Shown: positions 1-8,180, numbered from the stretch's first letter. The stretch: DNA of 19,253 nt from JBBQTU01 sp038213005 (GCA_038213005.1 JBBQTU010000055.1:1-19253), one strand, 5' to 3'. Notes: generated by a model from the sequence alone, not told the origin. Program-made: numbers and translations.

Positions 1-1
1 T

Positions 2-163
2 CTGGAGCGTGGGAATCTGCTGGGAAACGTGCGCAAAGTGTACGGCTCGTTCAAAGCTCTGGCCCGTCGGTTGGCCGAAAGCCTGCGCTTTGAACTCATC
101 GAACCGTGGGCCGACGATCCGGCCCTCTGCCGCAGGATGCAAATCCGCCTGAACTCCTCCTGA
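2..163 (+). CDS. C-terminal end of an unidentified protein (5' truncated by window edge)
   Basis: An open frame runs in from the left edge (codons from base 2) and ends at TGA 161-163, giving 53 residues. The end of the protein is basic and amphipathic, with KVYGSFKALARRLAESLRFE followed by an acidic ADDPALCRRM stretch. Codon third positions are GC-rich, as in the other genes, and no competing gene lies on the other strand. I do not recognise the family from this fragment. It lies upstream of, and in the same direction as, the L,D-transpeptidase, but the 250-base gap argues against a tight operon. The reading frame is moderately secure and the function is unknown. Confidence 0.5.
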   Translation: MERGNLLGNVRKVYGSFKALARRLAESLRFELIEPWADDPALCRRMQIRLNSS

Positions 164-240
164 TCGGGCCGGTCTGCGCTGTCGCTGTCTTCCAGAACGT
201 CTCCGACCATTCCACCCCGCCCCTTGGCCGACATTGGCCG

Positions 241-256
241 GCGAAGCATTCTTCGC
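241..256 (+). terminator. Small hairpin after the first gene, possible terminator
   Basis: The arms GCGAAG (241-246) and CTTCGC (251-256) enclose the four-base loop CATT, about 78 bases after the first stop codon. No T-run follows, so terminator function is only a guess. The rest of the 164-413 gap shows no credible gene. Confidence 0.25.
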
Positions 257-347
257 TGCGCCTATACCGCCACCTCATTGCTTCGCTCTACCCTCACAGG
301 CCTACCAGATCAGTTGTTCTTCAAGGCTGAGGATTTCCCACCACGTA

Positions 348-376
348 TTGGCGTCCAATGCCTCCTGTGGTAGCCT
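348..376 (+). promoter_or_regulatory. Weak sigma-70-like promoter candidate before the L,D-transpeptidase
   Basis: TTGGCG (348-353, 4 of 6 matches to TTGACA) lies 17 bases from TAGCCT (371-376, a poor match to TATAAT). The spacing is ideal but the boxes are weak. It would give a leader of about 30 bases containing the ribosome binding site at 402-407. Confidence 0.25.
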
Positions 377-413
377 AAACCACATTGTGAACTCTGCCCG
401 CGAGGAAGAATAA

Positions 414-1436
414 ATGAGACCAGCACGCCGCCATCCGTTGATGAACCGCTTCGCCGTCCTGACCTTGATCACCGCCGCAGGCGCCCTCGCCTGCTCACTC
501 GGCGACGGCATCGACTCATCCGCCATCGCCATCCCTCCGGACGCAGCCGTCCCGCCCGTGATCACCATCTCCCGCGGCCAAGACGCGACCTCCGCCGCCA
601 CCCAGCCGAGCACGGCCCCGGCCACCCTCCCCTCCGCCACCCATCCCACCTCCGGCCCCACCGACGGCCCGACCGTCTTCGGTCTCGCCCGCGAGAAGAC
701 GGCCGCCGGTGATCTCGTCGCCGCGCGTGAAGTCCTCAATAACGCATTGATCGCCGGGACACTCAGCAACACCGAAACGCTCGAAGCGAAAAAGCAGATC
801 GCGGAGATAAGTAAGACCCTCATCTTCTCGAGCCGCCGCATGCCCAATGACCCCTGGATCATCAGCCACATGGTCGAATCCGGCGAAGTGTTCGCCAAGC
901 TCGGCTCGATGAACGGCCTGACCGCAAGTTTCCTCCAGCAGATCAACAGCATCACCGACGCCCGCAAGCTGCGCTCCGGCTACAGCATCAAGATCGTCAA
1001 AGGCCCGTTCTACGTCGTCGTCACCAAGCACGCGTTCACTATGGACCTCTACCTCGGCGCCCCCAGCGGCGCTGGTTCGATGTACATCACCACCTACCGC
1101 GTAGGCCTGGGCACCGATGATTCCACCCCAACCGGCACCTGGATTGTGGAGCCCGGCAAGAAACTGCCGCATCCCACCTACTATCCGCCCGCCGGACAAG
1201 GCCCGGTGATCGAAGCCGAGGATCCGAAGAACCCGCTGGGGAAATACTGGATCGGCCTCAAGGGCGTCGATGGGCAATCGGTCGGGCGCACGTCCTACGG
1301 CATCCACGGCACGATCGAGCCCGAGTCCATCGGCAAACAGGCGTCCCTGGGCTGTATTCGCCTGCTGAACCAGGACGTCGCCCAGCTCTTCGCCCTGCTG
1401 GTCGAAGGCAAGAGCACCGTGGTCGTGCTGCCGTAG
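414..1436 (+). CDS. Secreted L,D-transpeptidase (YkuD domain)
   Basis: A 340-residue protein with an N-terminal signal sequence (basic start, then a hydrophobic stretch to about residue 27) and a long Pro/Thr/Ser/Ala-rich linker (about 40-90). A helical region and a LysM-like segment (INSITDARKLRSGYSIKIVK, about 175-195) follow, then a C-terminal YkuD catalytic domain. The YkuD signature is clear: YGIHGT with His298, then SLGCIR with the nucleophile Cys314 and Arg316. This family forms 3-3 peptidoglycan cross-links or attaches proteins to the wall, acting in the periplasm. ATG 414 is preferred over ATG 441 because GAGGAA (402-407) sits 6 bases upstream. The sequence before Cys27 (GALAC) is a poor lipobox, so secretion by signal peptidase I is equally possible. 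Family assignment is secure; the substrate is inferred. Confidence 0.93.
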   Translation: MRPARRHPLMNRFAVLTLITAAGALACSLGDGIDSSAIAIPPDAAVPPVITISRGQDATSAATQPSTAPATLPSATHPTSGPTDGPTVFGLAREKTAAGDLVAAREVLNNALIAGTLSNTETLEAKKQIAEISKTLIFSSRRMPNDPWIISHMVESGEVFAKLGSMNGLTASFLQQINSITDARKLRSGYSIKIVKGPFYVVVTKHAFTMDLYLGAPSGAGSMYITTYRVGLGTDDSTPTGTWIVEPGKKLPHPTYYPPAGQGPVIEAEDPKNPLGKYWIGLKGVDGQSVGRTSYGIHGTIEPESIGKQASLGCIRLLNQDVAQLFALLVEGKSTVVVLP

Positions 1437-1515
1437 CGGTACGGCGGAGCAAGAGGGCGTGGGCCATCTATGTGGCATGGCAGAACAGCGCGACATACAA
1501 GTCGCGTCTACGTAG

Positions 1516-1535
1516 AAGCGACTTTGTAGTCGCTT
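1516..1535. repeat. Dispersed hairpin repeat, copy 1
   Basis: AAGCGACT (1516-1523) and AGTCGCTT (1528-1535) form a perfect 8-bp stem around the loop TTGT, followed by TCC. It begins 80 bases after the L,D-transpeptidase stop. A near-identical element recurs at 18017-18038, also just after a stop codon. It may act as a terminator or be a REP-like dispersed element. Confidence 0.7.
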
Positions 1536-1608
1536 TCCGGCGCCGCCGAGGAAGATGGCCGCAACCATGCTTCCTGATTTCTCAGACAGAGCCTAGAATG
1601 GCGGGCGC

Positions 1609-2526
1609 ATGATCATCGTGGATTGTCATACTCACCTCTGGCAGACCCCCGACCAACTGGGGCAAGCCTCGCTCGGCGAGGCAAGCCGCAGCGTGCGAGC
1701 CGGCCGCCTGGGCGGCGCAGGCCTCAACCTCTGGCGCTCGACCCCCGCCGCCGATCCCGACCATCACTGGGCCCAGAGCGCCACCGTCGACAAGAGCATC
1801 GTCCTGGGTTTCAAGAGCCGCTATCTCCGCGCTGAGATTCCCAACCGCTTCATCTCCGAATACATCCGCCGCGCCCCGGACAAGCTGATCGGCTTCGCCG
1901 GCATCGACCCCACCGAGCGCACGGCACTGGACGAACTGCGCTCCAGCAAGGTGCTGCTGGGCCTGCGCGGCTTGACCATCTCCCCCGGCAACCAGGATTT
2001 TCATCCCACCGACACCCGCGCCATCCGCGTCTATGCCGAAGCCGAGCGGCTGAAAATGCCCATGCTCGTCCACCCCTGCAGTGGCTCCAACCCCGCCGGC
2101 AAGTTGGAATACTCGCGCCCCTATCTGCTCGACCAGGTCGCCAGGGACTTCCCCAATCTCAAGATCATCATCGCCCAACTCGGGTTTCCATGGGTCGATG
2201 AAACCATCTTCCTGATGGGCAAGCACGCCAATGTCTATGCCGACGTCAGCGGCCTGCTCGGCCGACCATGGGCGGCCTACAACGCCCTGGTCCTGGCCTA
2301 CCAGGCCGGCATCTTTAAGAAACTGCTGTTCGGAAGTGACTTTCCCTACACAAACGCCACCGAGTGTATCGAGGCGCTCTACAGCCTCAACTCATCCGCC
2401 CAGAACACCAATCTCCCCACCGTCCCGCGTGAGGCGATCAGCGGAATCGTCCATCGTGATGCACTGAAACTCCTCGGCTTGCAACTGCTCAGCGACCTGC
2501 CCGAAAAACCAACAGAGGCCAAATGA
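1609..2526 (+). CDS. Amidohydrolase-2 family metal-dependent hydrolase/decarboxylase-like protein
   Basis: A 305-residue TIM-barrel amidohydrolase of the ACMSD-like type (PF04909). The metal-site residues are visible: DCHTHLW supplies His7 and His9, VHPCSG supplies His155, and LLFGSDFPY supplies Asp244. The position that is His in the usual AHLG motif of this group (the catalytic-base position in ACMSD) is Gln190 here, in IIIAQLGFPW. Members hydrolyse or decarboxylate carboxylated ring or chain compounds; the substrate cannot be read from the sequence. There is no signal peptide, so it is likely cytoplasmic. No clear ribosome binding site precedes ATG 1609; a TAGAAT box (1594-1599) sits 9 bases upstream, which could mean a very short leader. 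The stop overlaps the next start (ATGA), so it is probably co-translated with the downstream lipoprotein gene. Confidence 0.88.
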   Translation: MIIVDCHTHLWQTPDQLGQASLGEASRSVRAGRLGGAGLNLWRSTPAADPDHHWAQSATVDKSIVLGFKSRYLRAEIPNRFISEYIRRAPDKLIGFAGIDPTERTALDELRSSKVLLGLRGLTISPGNQDFHPTDTRAIRVYAEAERLKMPMLVHPCSGSNPAGKLEYSRPYLLDQVARDFPNLKIIIAQLGFPWVDETIFLMGKHANVYADVSGLLGRPWAAYNALVLAYQAGIFKKLLFGSDFPYTNATECIEALYSLNSSAQNTNLPTVPREAISGIVHRDALKLLGLQLLSDLPEKPTEAK

Positions 2527-3227
2527 CCTTGCGACAGTCACTCACCCGCCCGATTCGTCCTCTGCTGCTCTGCCTGTGCGCAGTCGCCACGCTCAGCAGC
2601 GTGTCCGGCTGCGGCCTGTTCGGCGCCGGCGGCGGCACCGAGATCCGCCTTGAGCCCACCGGCCGGTACATCGTCTATAACCAGCAGTTCGCCGCCGCCT
2701 GGTGCCAGGCCAACACCGATGGCCAATACGACATGGTCCTGGTGAACCAGCCGCAGCCCACCGCCGACGGCGGACTGCCATTGACGCCGACCGTCGGAGG
2801 CAGCCCGATGCAGGTGCTGCATGTCCACGTCGCCTGGCAGCCGAGCAGCGATATGAAGCCCAACTATCCCGCCGCCACCAACGCCGCCATCAACTGGTAT
2901 GTGATCGACAACCATAACCCGCACGACCCGCAATACCTTCACTACCAGGGCACGGGCCTCGTCAGAATCGAAGCCGACGACGACGTCATCGTCTTTGACA
3001 TCCAGCCCACGCCTGTCACCCTGCGCCACCAGAAAGGCGCGCTGCGCGACCCCATCGGTCCGTCCCGGCTCAGCGGCAAGATCAAGGCGCCGATCAAGTC
3101 CCAGAAGGTCGCCGATGTCCTGTCCGGTCTGGAGGATATATTCCGCGAGGCGCCGAGCGATGCCGTCCAGCCGCCCGCTACCGAACCCGCAACCACCCCG
3201 CCCGCCCCCAGCCAGACGGGCCCATGA
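2523..3227 (+). CDS. Lipoprotein of unknown function
   Basis: A 234-residue protein with a textbook lipoprotein signal: basic start, hydrophobic core, then SSVSGCGLFG with the lipidated Cys near residue 30. The mature part has no motif I can name. It contains beta-rich segments (TGRYIVYNQQFAAAWCQA, MQVLHVHVAWQP, GLVRIEADDDVIVFDI) and ends in a Pro/Thr-rich tail. The start overlaps the amidohydrolase stop as ATGA, with AGAGG (2514-2518) four bases upstream, which supports translational coupling. It is likely anchored in the cell envelope. Whether its role relates to the amidohydrolase is unknown. No other hit comes to mind. Confidence 0.8.
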   Translation: MTLRQSLTRPIRPLLLCLCAVATLSSVSGCGLFGAGGGTEIRLEPTGRYIVYNQQFAAAWCQANTDGQYDMVLVNQPQPTADGGLPLTPTVGGSPMQVLHVHVAWQPSSDMKPNYPAATNAAINWYVIDNHNPHDPQYLHYQGTGLVRIEADDDVIVFDIQPTPVTLRHQKGALRDPIGPSRLSGKIKAPIKSQKVADVLSGLEDIFREAPSDAVQPPATEPATTPPAPSQTGP

Positions 3228-3333
3228 CCCCGGCACCGGCATTCGCGCGTCGCTCGTCAGCCAGATCGTACGCAGCGATTCCGCAATCAGGGGAGGTCCG
3301 GCCTCAGGTCTGGCCTGCTTACCCCTCGCCCGC

Positions 3334-3339
3334 TAAAGT
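3334..3339 (+). promoter_or_regulatory. Possible -10 box close to the start codon
   Basis: TAAAGT lies six bases before ATG 3346, where no Shine-Dalgarno site is visible. Similar boxes precede ATG 1609 (TAGAAT, 1594-1599) and ATG 6188 (TAAACT, 6175-6180). This would fit nearly leaderless transcripts, but no convincing -35 boxes accompany them. Confidence 0.25.
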
Positions 3340-3345
3340 GCCCCT

Positions 3346-5226
3346 ATGCAATCCCGTGGCAAGGAATTTCTCGACGCGTTGGCCCAGCGGGTCCTGGTGG
3401 GCGATGGCGCCATGGGCTCCCGACTCTTTGAACTCGGGGCCGCCCTCAACCAGAGCTACGACTACCTCAATATCGCCGCTCCAGACATGGTCCGACAGGT
3501 CCACGCCGAATATGTCGCCGCCGGCGCCGACCTCATCGAGACCAACACCTTCTCCGCCAACCGCCACAAGCTCGGCCGCTTCGCCCTGGAAAGTCAGACG
3601 CGCGAGATCAACCTGCGGGCCGGCCAACTCGCCAGGGAAGTCGCCGGTAATCGGGTTTTCGTGGCCGGTGCTGTCGGCCCGCTCCCTGGCGGCATGACCG
3701 ACCTCTCGATCGAAGAGCTTACCGAATCCGAGATGCGCGAAGCCTTCCGCGAACAGATCGTCGCACTCGCCGAGAGCGGCGTCGACCTGATCGTGCTGGA
3801 AACCTTCGCCGACCTGCCTCAGATCCGCCTGGCTCTGGACGAGGCAAAGAAAGCCTGCGACCTGCCCGTGATCGCCCAGATGACCTTCCCCGACGGCCAG
3901 CACGCCCCCGACGGCACCGACGCCTTCGAAGCCATGGAACTGCTCCACCGCCTGGGCGCCGATGTCGTCGGCACCAACTGCGGCCAGGGCGTCGCCAAGG
4001 TCCTCAAGGCCATCGAATACCTCGGCAGCCGCACCAATGCCCGCCTCAGCGCCTTTGCCAACGCCGGTCTCCCGCAGCGCGTGGGTGGCCGATTCATGTA
4101 CGCCGTCGCCCCCAACTACATCGCCGACTCCGCCCAGCGAATGGTCCAGGCCGGTGCCAACATCGTCGGCGGCTGCTGCGGCACCACCGCCCCCGACATC
4201 GCCGCCATCGCCGCCCGCCTCCGCGGCATGACCCCCGCGCCACGACATCTGGTCGCCATGCCCGCCCGGGCGGCCGACGAGGTCACCGTCTCCCCGCCGC
4301 GCGCCCTGCCGGACTACCTCGCCCACCTGGGCCGCCGCCCGGTCGTCCTGGTCGAACTCGACGCCCCCCGGACCACGGATGTCTCCAAATTCCTCCGCAG
4401 CGTCGGCATGCTCAAACAGGCCGGTGCCGATGCCGTCACCGTCGGCGACTCGCCTCTGGCAACCCTTCGCATGAACGGCTTCATGATCGCCCCGATGGTC
4501 CAGCGCGAGTGCGACATCCCGGTCATCTGCCACCTCGCCTGCCGCGACCGCAACCTGATCGCCACCCAGGGCCTCCTGCTGGCCGCCGAAGCCATGGGCG
4601 TCCGCAATCTCCTGACCATCACCGGCGACCCCGCCAAGCTGGGCGACCACCCATCGGCCACCAGCGTCTACGACCTCAACAGCTTCCGCCTGCTGGAACT
4701 GGTCGCCAAGATGAACGCCGGACAGAACCTCATCGGCCAGTCGATCGGCCGGCCGGCGCGCTTCACCGTCGGCGTCGCGTACAACCCCAACGTCCGCAAC
4801 ATCGATGTCGAAGCCAAGCGTCTCGCCAAGAAGGTCCAGCACGGGGCGCAATTCGCCCTCACACAGGCCGTCTTCGATCTTGAGACCATGCGCCGCGCCG
4901 TCGATGCCGCCCGCCCGCTGGGCATCCCGATTTTCGCCGGCGTCTACCCGCTGATCTCGCAGCGCAACGCCGAGTACCTGCACAATGAATTCCCCGGCAT
5001 GACGATCTGCCAGGAAGTGCGAGACCGCATGGCTGCCGCCGCGCCCGACAAGGCAAAGATGCAGGCCGAAGGCATGACGATCGCCAAAGAACTCATCGAT
5101 GCGTTCATGGAAATTGCCGACGGCATCTACCTGATCCCGCCTTTCAACCGGGCGCAGGTTGCCGTCGAGTTGCTGGAGTACATCCACTCCCGCCCCCTGG
5201 CGACGAAGTCCATCCGCTCGCAGTAA
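3346..5226 (+). CDS. Bifunctional homocysteine S-methyltransferase / methylenetetrahydrofolate reductase
   Basis: A 626-residue two-domain enzyme. Residues 1 to about 300 form the homocysteine methyltransferase (Pfam S-methyl_trans) domain: LVGDGAMGSRLFELG near the start, and the three zinc-binding cysteines Cys212 (GTNCGQG), Cys277 and Cys278 (GGCCGTT). Residues of about 320-615 form the MTHFR TIM barrel, which reduces 5,10-methylene-THF to 5-methyl-THF with FAD. Recognisable segments include VLVELDAPRTTDVSKFL, NLLTITGDPAKLGDHP, FTVGVAYNPN and HGAQFALTQAVFDLE. The fusion resembles the YitJ-type proteins of Bacillus and is full length. Coupling both activities channels one-carbon units to methionine. 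No Shine-Dalgarno site is seen; 118 bases separate it from the upstream lipoprotein gene, so it is probably transcribed separately. The methyl donor used by the first domain cannot be told from sequence. Confidence 0.95.
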   Translation: MQSRGKEFLDALAQRVLVGDGAMGSRLFELGAALNQSYDYLNIAAPDMVRQVHAEYVAAGADLIETNTFSANRHKLGRFALESQTREINLRAGQLAREVAGNRVFVAGAVGPLPGGMTDLSIEELTESEMREAFREQIVALAESGVDLIVLETFADLPQIRLALDEAKKACDLPVIAQMTFPDGQHAPDGTDAFEAMELLHRLGADVVGTNCGQGVAKVLKAIEYLGSRTNARLSAFANAGLPQRVGGRFMYAVAPNYIADSAQRMVQAGANIVGGCCGTTAPDIAAIAARLRGMTPAPRHLVAMPARAADEVTVSPPRALPDYLAHLGRRPVVLVELDAPRTTDVSKFLRSVGMLKQAGADAVTVGDSPLATLRMNGFMIAPMVQRECDIPVICHLACRDRNLIATQGLLLAAEAMGVRNLLTITGDPAKLGDHPSATSVYDLNSFRLLELVAKMNAGQNLIGQSIGRPARFTVGVAYNPNVRNIDVEAKRLAKKVQHGAQFALTQAVFDLETMRRAVDAARPLGIPIFAGVYPLISQRNAEYLHNEFPGMTICQEVRDRMAAAAPDKAKMQAEGMTIAKELIDAFMEIADGIYLIPPFNRAQVAVELLEYIHSRPLATKSIRSQ

Positions 5227-5284
5227 GGGCCCAGTGCGTAGCCGCCCGCAAGGGCCAGCGCCGACTACGCCGCGCCTTCGCCGC

Positions 5285-6040
5285 TCAAATCGCGGTGAAG
5301 TCGCGACCTTTCGGATCTGCCACCGCCAGCACGACCGCGTCGATGCACGCCGGACCGGCCGGCAGCAGGGCACGGGCCGCCTCGCGGAGTGTCGCGCCAG
5401 TCGTCATGACGTCGTCGACCAGCAGCACGCGCTTGCCCGCAACCGTCAGCGGGCGATGCAGTTCAAAGGCATCCCGCACGTTGCGGAGGCGAGCTGAAAT
5501 GCTGCTCTGTGATGTCTGGCTGGGCGTGCTCCGCCGCCGACGAAGGGCATCGACCACGTAACGGTTGGTATGGCGCGTCAGGTGGTTGGCCAGCAATTCC
5601 GCCTGGTTGAACCCGCGCGAAACCGACCGTCGCCAGTGCAGCGGGACGGGAACGACCACGTCGGCCGACACCAGGAGATCGCGAATGTCCGAGCGGGCCA
5701 GCAGCCGGTCGGCCAGGTCGCGGCAAAGGCCCCATCGCCCATGGTACTTCATCCGATGCACCAACTCGCGCAGCGGTGCGTCGAAGACGCCGAGCCGGCC
5801 GATGTGTTTGATCCGCCCAAAGCCCCGGCCGCGGCAGCGAGGGCAGGGATCGCCGTGCAGCACCAGCGGCAGCGCGCACTGCGGACAGGCCGGAGCCTGC
5901 TCCAACTTCTCCAGTGCCGCCAGGCACGTTGGGCAGATCCATCGCAGCTCGCCGGCCGAGCCCCCGCAAACTTCGCACGCCGCCGGCAGTGCCAGATCAG
6001 ACAGGTTCCGGACAAGTTGTTTGGCCAGCGCCGCGATCAT
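5285..6040 (-). CDS. comF: ComF family phosphoribosyltransferase-like protein
   Basis: A 251-residue double zinc-ribbon plus phosphoribosyltransferase protein. The N-terminus carries paired cysteine knuckles (Cys22/Cys25, Cys36/Cys39, then Cys52/Cys55 and Cys66/Cys69). Next come the typical ComF stretch with MKYHGR (97-102), the VPVPLH(W)RR segment (130-138), RGFNQAELLA (142-151) and the PRPP-binding loop VLLVDDVMTTGAT (205-217). In Gram-positive bacteria ComF is a DNA-uptake factor; in most other bacteria the role of this family is poorly defined, so competence should not be assumed here. The gene is convergent with the methyltransferase/MTHFR gene, with 58 bases between stops, and divergent from the oxidoreductase. 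No clear Shine-Dalgarno site precedes ATG 6040. Confidence 0.92.
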   Translation of the reverse strand: MIAALAKQLVRNLSDLALPAACEVCGGSAGELRWICPTCLAALEKLEQAPACPQCALPLVLHGDPCPRCRGRGFGRIKHIGRLGVFDAPLRELVHRMKYHGRWGLCRDLADRLLARSDIRDLLVSADVVVPVPLHWRRSVSRGFNQAELLANHLTRHTNRYVVDALRRRRSTPSQTSQSSISARLRNVRDAFELHRPLTVAGKRVLLVDDVMTTGATLREAARALLPAGPACIDAVVLAVADPKGRDFTAI

Positions 6041-6061
6041 CGATGGGATAGATGCTATTGA

Positions 6062-6184
6062 TCAGCCTGCATGACGGCAACAAAGCCGGGCCGCCCAGCG
6101 CCACGCCTCCGCGTTGTCGCCGCTCGGGTAGCGACATTTGAGCAGCACGACTCGCACACAATCCCGCGTCGCCATAAACTCCAT
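6062..6184 (-). CDS. Possible 40-residue small protein upstream of comF
   Basis: A short minus-strand frame starts at ATG 6184 (or ATG 6175, preceded by GGAG) and stops at 6062, only 21 bases before the comF start. The peptide (ending in YPSGDNAEAWRWAARLCCRHAG) reads like real protein: charged, Trp-containing and with GC-rich third positions. It nearly fills the 147-base gap between comF and the divergent oxidoreductase, which would leave no room for separate promoters. It may be a leader gene in the comF transcript or a chance frame. I do not recognise it. Confidence 0.3.
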   Translation of the reverse strand: MEFMATRDCVRVVLLKCRYPSGDNAEAWRWAARLCCRHAG

Positions 6185-6187
6185 GTC

Positions 6188-7204
6188 ATGCAATCCAAAC
6201 TCCGATGGGGAATCCTTGGCACAGGCAACATCGCCCGGCAGTTCGCGGCCGGGGTCTGCACCGCGCAGCGGTCGACGCTGCAGGCGGTGGGCTCGCGCAC
6301 GCCCGAGTCGGCCAGCGCCTTCGCCCAGGCACAGGGCGTGACGACCGCTCACGGATCCTATCAGGCGCTGCTGGCGGATCGGTCGGTCGATGCGATCTAC
6401 AATGCATTGCCCAACTCCATGCACCACGAGTGGACCATCGCGGCACTGCGGGCCGGAAAACATGTGCTGTGCGAGAAGCCGCTGGCCACCAGCATCGCCG
6501 ACGCGCAGGAGATGTTCGCCGTCGCACAGCGGGAAGGCCGCAAGCTCACCGAGGCGTTCATGTATCGCAGCCACCCGCAGACCCTGGCGGTGCAGCAGGC
6601 CGTGGCGGATGGCGCGATTGGCCAGATCCGTCTGATCCGCACGAGTTTCTGCTACAAGACCACGCGCATCGCCGACAACATCCGTTTTAGCGCCGACCTC
6701 GCCGGCGGGGCGCTCATGGATGTCGGCTGCTACTGCCTGAGCTTCTCGCGACTGTTCGCCGTGGCCGATCCGACCGGTCTGACGGCCGCGGCGTGCCTGC
6801 ACGCCAGCGGGGTCGATGAGATGACCGTTGGCACGCTGAGCTATCCCGATGGCATCCTTGCCAGCTTCGCGTGCGGCATGACCGCGGCGGCCGACAACAC
6901 GGCCTATCTGTGCGGGACCGAGGGCTTCATCGAGATCCCGGTGCCGTGGAAACCGCCGGTGGGCAAGGCGAGCTACACACTGCGCCAGGGCATCCCGCCA
7001 CGGATGCAGTTGGATGGCAAACCTGCCGTTGCTCCGCCGCCGGTGGTCGTCAGCGTGCCGACCGACCGCGACCTCTACGCCTGCGAAGCCGACGATTTCG
7101 CGGCCGCCGTGCTGGATGGGTTATCGCCGCGCGTGACACAGGAAGAGACGCTCTCGGTCGCCCGGCAACTCGATGAACTAAGGCGGCAGATCAGCATTCG
7201 CTGA
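6188..7204 (+). CDS. Gfo/Idh/MocA family NAD(P)-dependent oxidoreductase
   Basis: A 338-residue dehydrogenase. The N-terminal Rossmann domain has GILGTGNIA (residues 8-16) for NAD(P) binding and the family signature CEKPLA, with Lys97 as the expected catalytic/substrate-binding lysine. EAFMYRSHPQ and the GGALMDVGCY segment belong to the C-terminal alpha/beta domain that forms the sugar pocket. Members oxidise or reduce hydroxyl groups on sugars, inositols or related substrates; the exact substrate is not visible. The ATG at 6188 is chosen because homology-like sequence begins there and the open frame upstream to 6071 does not look like this family. No Shine-Dalgarno site is visible; TAAACT (6175-6180) may be a -10 box very close to the start. 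Its stop is 7 bases from that of the convergent neighbour. Confidence 0.92.
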   Translation: MQSKLRWGILGTGNIARQFAAGVCTAQRSTLQAVGSRTPESASAFAQAQGVTTAHGSYQALLADRSVDAIYNALPNSMHHEWTIAALRAGKHVLCEKPLATSIADAQEMFAVAQREGRKLTEAFMYRSHPQTLAVQQAVADGAIGQIRLIRTSFCYKTTRIADNIRFSADLAGGALMDVGCYCLSFSRLFAVADPTGLTAAACLHASGVDEMTVGTLSYPDGILASFACGMTAAADNTAYLCGTEGFIEIPVPWKPPVGKASYTLRQGIPPRMQLDGKPAVAPPPVVVSVPTDRDLYACEADDFAAAVLDGLSPRVTQEETLSVARQLDELRRQISIR

Positions 7205-7211
7205 GAGGCGC

Positions 7212-8180
7212 TCACTCCGTGCCCAGGCGACGGTAGTCTTCGACTGTCAGGTCTCTCGCCGCGATGGCGGCCGACTGAATGGCGGGGTCTTCGGACTTGG
7301 CAAACTCGCGGATCGCGCGAAGGGCCGCCCGGCGGTCGCCGGCCAGCGGCGAATTGTACTTGTACATCCCCAGGCGCAGGATGCTTTCCAGTTGCCACAC
7401 CTTTTCGCGGCTTTCGTGGGCGAGCTTAAACACATCACCCACATGCTCCCGCGAGACCTTGGGATCGATGCTGGTGATGATGCGCTCCACCGGCTTGACA
7501 CGCTCCCGGTCAAACGCGAGATACGCGGTGCCAAAGTCCTCAAGCTTCTTCTGCATCGCGTCCTTTTTCTCCAGTTTGGCGATGATGGCGAGTTGGCTGG
7601 CGCTGGTGCCCATCAGGCCCATGCCCAGGTCGAGTTGCCTGCGGCACTGGCGATCCTGAAACAGCCGCAGGCCCAGCACATAGGATGCGGTGAGATACCG
7701 TGTCGCCTCTTCAAACTTGTTTTGTTTGGCGTATTGGATGCCGATGCCGCGGCAGAGCGTGCCGGCCTTCTCGATCGCATCCAGCGGCGGCTTCTTCCCG
7801 AATTTCACAACGGCGTCCGGCCGGCTGCGGAAGATGTCGGCCGTGGGGTGGTGAGCGGCTTCCAGGATCGGCTCCAAGACCGTGTATTCGCTGACGCGAG
7901 TGAGATCCGCTTTGGCGTTTTCATAGATGTCGGGATTGTCCCGGATGGTCTTGATGGCGGTCCAGTAAAGCTCGCCGCCATCGCGGCTTTTCATGTCGGC
8001 GATGGTCAGCAGATGGGCCGGATCGCCGGGGAACTCAAGGGCATCGAAGTTCTCGGTCTTCTGCGAGAACTCCGACGGCGGCGTTGTGCGCCCGGCGGCA
8101 TAGGACGCCCAGGCGAACGCGCCGACAATCAGCGCGACGATCACGGCCGAGATGAGCCAGCCAAGCCTGTTACCCCACAT
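7212..8180 (-). CDS. Membrane-anchored protein of unknown function
   Basis: A 322-residue protein starting MWGNRLGWLISAVIVALIVG, with one N-terminal transmembrane helix (about 7-29). The rest is a soluble, mostly helical domain rich in Lys, Glu and Ala (for example KFGKKPPLDAIEKAG, AKQNKFEEATRYLTASYVLGLRLF, AIIAKLEKKDAMQKKLEDF). The helical pattern with an EEATRYLTASYVLG segment recalls a tetratricopeptide-like fold, but I cannot show a repeat. ATG 8180 is preferred over the longer frame to 8279 because AGGAAGG (complement of 8186-8192) lies five bases upstream. The topology suggests an inner-membrane anchor with the domain outside the cytoplasm. The neighbours do not suggest a function. Confidence 0.8.
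   Translation of the reverse strand: MWGNRLGWLISAVIVALIVGAFAWASYAAGRTTPPSEFSQKTENFDALEFPGDPAHLLTIADMKSRDGGELYWTAIKTIRDNPDIYENAKADLTRVSEYTVLEPILEAAHHPTADIFRSRPDAVVKFGKKPPLDAIEKAGTLCRGIGIQYAKQNKFEEATRYLTASYVLGLRLFQDRQCRRQLDLGMGLMGTSASQLAIIAKLEKKDAMQKKLEDFGTAYLAFDRERVKPVERIITSIDPKVSREHVGDVFKLAHESREKVWQLESILRLGMYKYNSPLAGDRRAALRAIREFAKSEDPAIQSAAIAARDLTVEDYRRLGTE

Noticed and set aside
516..1568. A 350-codon minus-strand frame
   Set aside because: Antisense shadow of the L,D-transpeptidase; low-complexity Gly/Arg/Ala translation and no domain.
3224..3697. Frame starting in an ATGA overlap with the lipoprotein stop
   Set aside because: The overlap looks like coupling, but the frame runs through the start of the methyltransferase gene in another phase and translates to a Ser/Pro/Arg-rich shadow.
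3319..5373. A 684-codon open frame on the minus strand, longer than the sense gene
   Set aside because: It lies wholly antisense to the methyltransferase/MTHFR gene, whose zinc cysteines and MTHFR motifs are unambiguous. The antisense translation is Gly/Asp/Ala-rich without motifs, as expected from GC-rich third positions.
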